Positions 62,680 to 64,000 of a stretch of 64,000 nt of DNA are shown one piece after another. Source of the DNA: Escallonia rubra (taxonomy: Eukaryota > Streptophyta > Magnoliopsida > Escalloniales > Escalloniaceae). The stretch spans positions 310,001 to 374,000 of the forward strand of contig JAVXUO010000253.1 of assembly GCA_033065855.1 (NCBI GenBank), in the 5' to 3' direction. Within the stretch, counting starts at the first letter, position 1. Every line of letters begins with the position of its first letter. The notes under the pieces are model-generated. The model was not told where the DNA came from and searched no databases. It worked only from the letters and a program-made list of their open reading frames with translations. The translations under genes were made by a program, and so were the position numbers.

Positions 62680-64000
62680 GTGTTAACATTTTAGGTAGGT
62701 AAATATATAATACAAAAATGGTCGTATTCTTTTTATATATAGTATAGAGAGATATTTAAACTTTTATCTTGTGTTTTTTTTATTAAAAAAATAATTTATA
62801 TATAGAATGCCAAATGTTAACATTTTAGTAGATAGTTATGTTACACCAAAAGGGGAGGTTACACCAAAATTATCATTCTTTTTATATATGAGATTTTCAA
62901 AATATAGCTACAAAATTATTGGAATCTAAATTCTTACTTATTGCACAGGCCCACACACGCGATGCTTGTGCGATTTTGTGATCACAAACTATTAGTAATG
63001 TATTTTAAGAAAATAAATAAAGAAAAACATCATCCAACTTCATCATTTTTTTTAAACTAGTATGGAGTACGTGCGTTACACGTGGATGTGGTCGATATTA
63101 ATTTTTGAAGTGATATTATTAGCTTTTTTGGGTCAAATAATATAATTCAATTATGTTCTTATTTATTTTGTGACTTGTTTTAGAAGAAATCTATATTTGA
63201 TGTTTGCAATTGTGATCAATATTTGGAAATCTTCTTTGCAGGCTTCTGAATTGAAGAAATGTTTGATGTTACTGTTGAAAATAAAAGTAAATGGAGAAAC
63301 TAGAAGAATCAATCTACGTCTTTGTTTATATAATCTGTTAGATTGGTTTGTGGTATAGTTAAGATTTATAATTTTCATTATTTTATTGTAGTTTGGTTTG
63401 GTTATGTGAGCTTTCTAATATTTTTTTTTCCTATTCATCATGAGAAGACAAAAATAAAGATTTTTTTTTTATTTTAAAAAAAGAATTCCATTGAATAATA
63501 AACAAGAAAGAAGAACTCAAAGCCTTAGAAAGACAAATTTTTTTTTTCTTTTCCTTTTTTGGTTTAAACAAAGAAGTTTACAAAGAGAGAACTATTGTCT
63601 ATTGATTGCGGCATTGAGGGAGGAGGCCAGTTCCTTTTCTCTTTAAACACCAAAAGAGGGAAAGGGGATTTTTAGCGAACAATCAATGAGAAGTTGTTTG
63701 AAACTTTATGTACATCCAAACCACAAACCAACACTTACAATATAGACAATTACTATGCATGTGTATATAAATCAATTATACATAAAAACAATATATAGGA
63801 ATGTTATACATAAAAACAATATATAGGATTTTAATAATGTACGTTTTAAAACAATATATAGGAATGTGCATAAAATCAATAATTTTTTGTTATGAGAGTC
63901 ATTCATGATGCATGCAATAGACTCTTAACTTTTAGCATGTAGAATGAGAAGATGTAGTTTTACTTTATTATATAATATCATTTTAGCCTTCATTAAAGTG
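62680..64000. other. AT-rich right edge, no gene recognised
   Basis: A short plus-strand frame (63170-63358; QASELKKCLMLLLKIKVNGE after a TTTGCAG) could be a single exon fragment but I know no matching family. Three copies of ACAATATATAGGA lie at about 63785-63865. Several long A and T runs. Confidence 0.4.

Overview
The window looks like nuclear DNA from a eudicot plant. It has intron-split genes with GT-AG junctions, long AT-rich non-coding stretches, plant-type transposons (hAT, Mutator-like, PIF/Harbinger, Stowaway, TRIM, copia, gypsy, L1 and RTE) and many microsatellites. I see no bacterial operon, CRISPR array, rRNA or tRNA gene. I cannot name the species.

One complete host gene dominates: a minus-strand, plastid-type ABC1-like atypical kinase (ABC1K family, probably ABC1K1-like). 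Its 14 exons lie between 51909 (ATG) and 8870 (stop TAA). I placed every exon edge by hand. All junctions have GT-AG ends, the phases join, and the sum is 2049 nt = 682 codons plus stop. The gene covers about 43 kb because introns 2, 7, 8, 9 and 10 are swollen, most of them by mobile elements.

Region by region: (1) 1-3300, minus strand: the first 407 codons of a FAR1-related/Mutator-like transposase that runs off the left edge, with a TATA box, a 5' UTR exon and a 1.9-kb 5' UTR intron containing 313-bp tandem repeats. (2) 3300-8870: G-runs and nested inverted repeats, a decayed repeat-coding relic, and a ~30-bp palindromic minisatellite (about 5600-6900). (3) 8870-9590: exons 14 to 11. (4) Intron 10 (9591-23057): a minus-strand copia relic split by a gypsy-type solo LTR (11251-17612), which is itself split by an almost intact hAT transposon (11503-15543) and a PIF/Harbinger-like element (16307-17355). 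(5) Intron 9 (23130-35519): an RTE LINE split by an LTR element (25893-32987) that holds an L1 LINE, which holds a Stowaway-type element; a full Stowaway-type element and a TRIM follow. (6) Intron 8 (35648-42064): a gypsy relic split by a TRIM and two inverted-repeat relics. (7) 42065-51909: exons 8 to 1, with a 2.65-kb MULE-like element in intron 2. (8) 52119-62676: the upstream side of the kinase gene is a run of TIR transposons, namely two abutting MULEs, a Harbinger-like element with a minisatellite, a deleted Tip100-type hAT, a MULE with a second MULE inside it, and another Harbinger-like element. (9) 62680-64000: AT-rich, no recognised gene.

Only the kinase looks like a working host gene; the FAR1-type gene could be a host gene or an element's transposase. 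The rest is a layered record of insertions. Order can be read from who interrupts whom, from target-site duplications, and in one case from an empty site in the sister LTR. The least explained signals are a perfect 27-bp hairpin (59630-59690), the palindromic minisatellite, and a 19-bp palindrome that recurs across the 59.3-61.9 kb MULE region.
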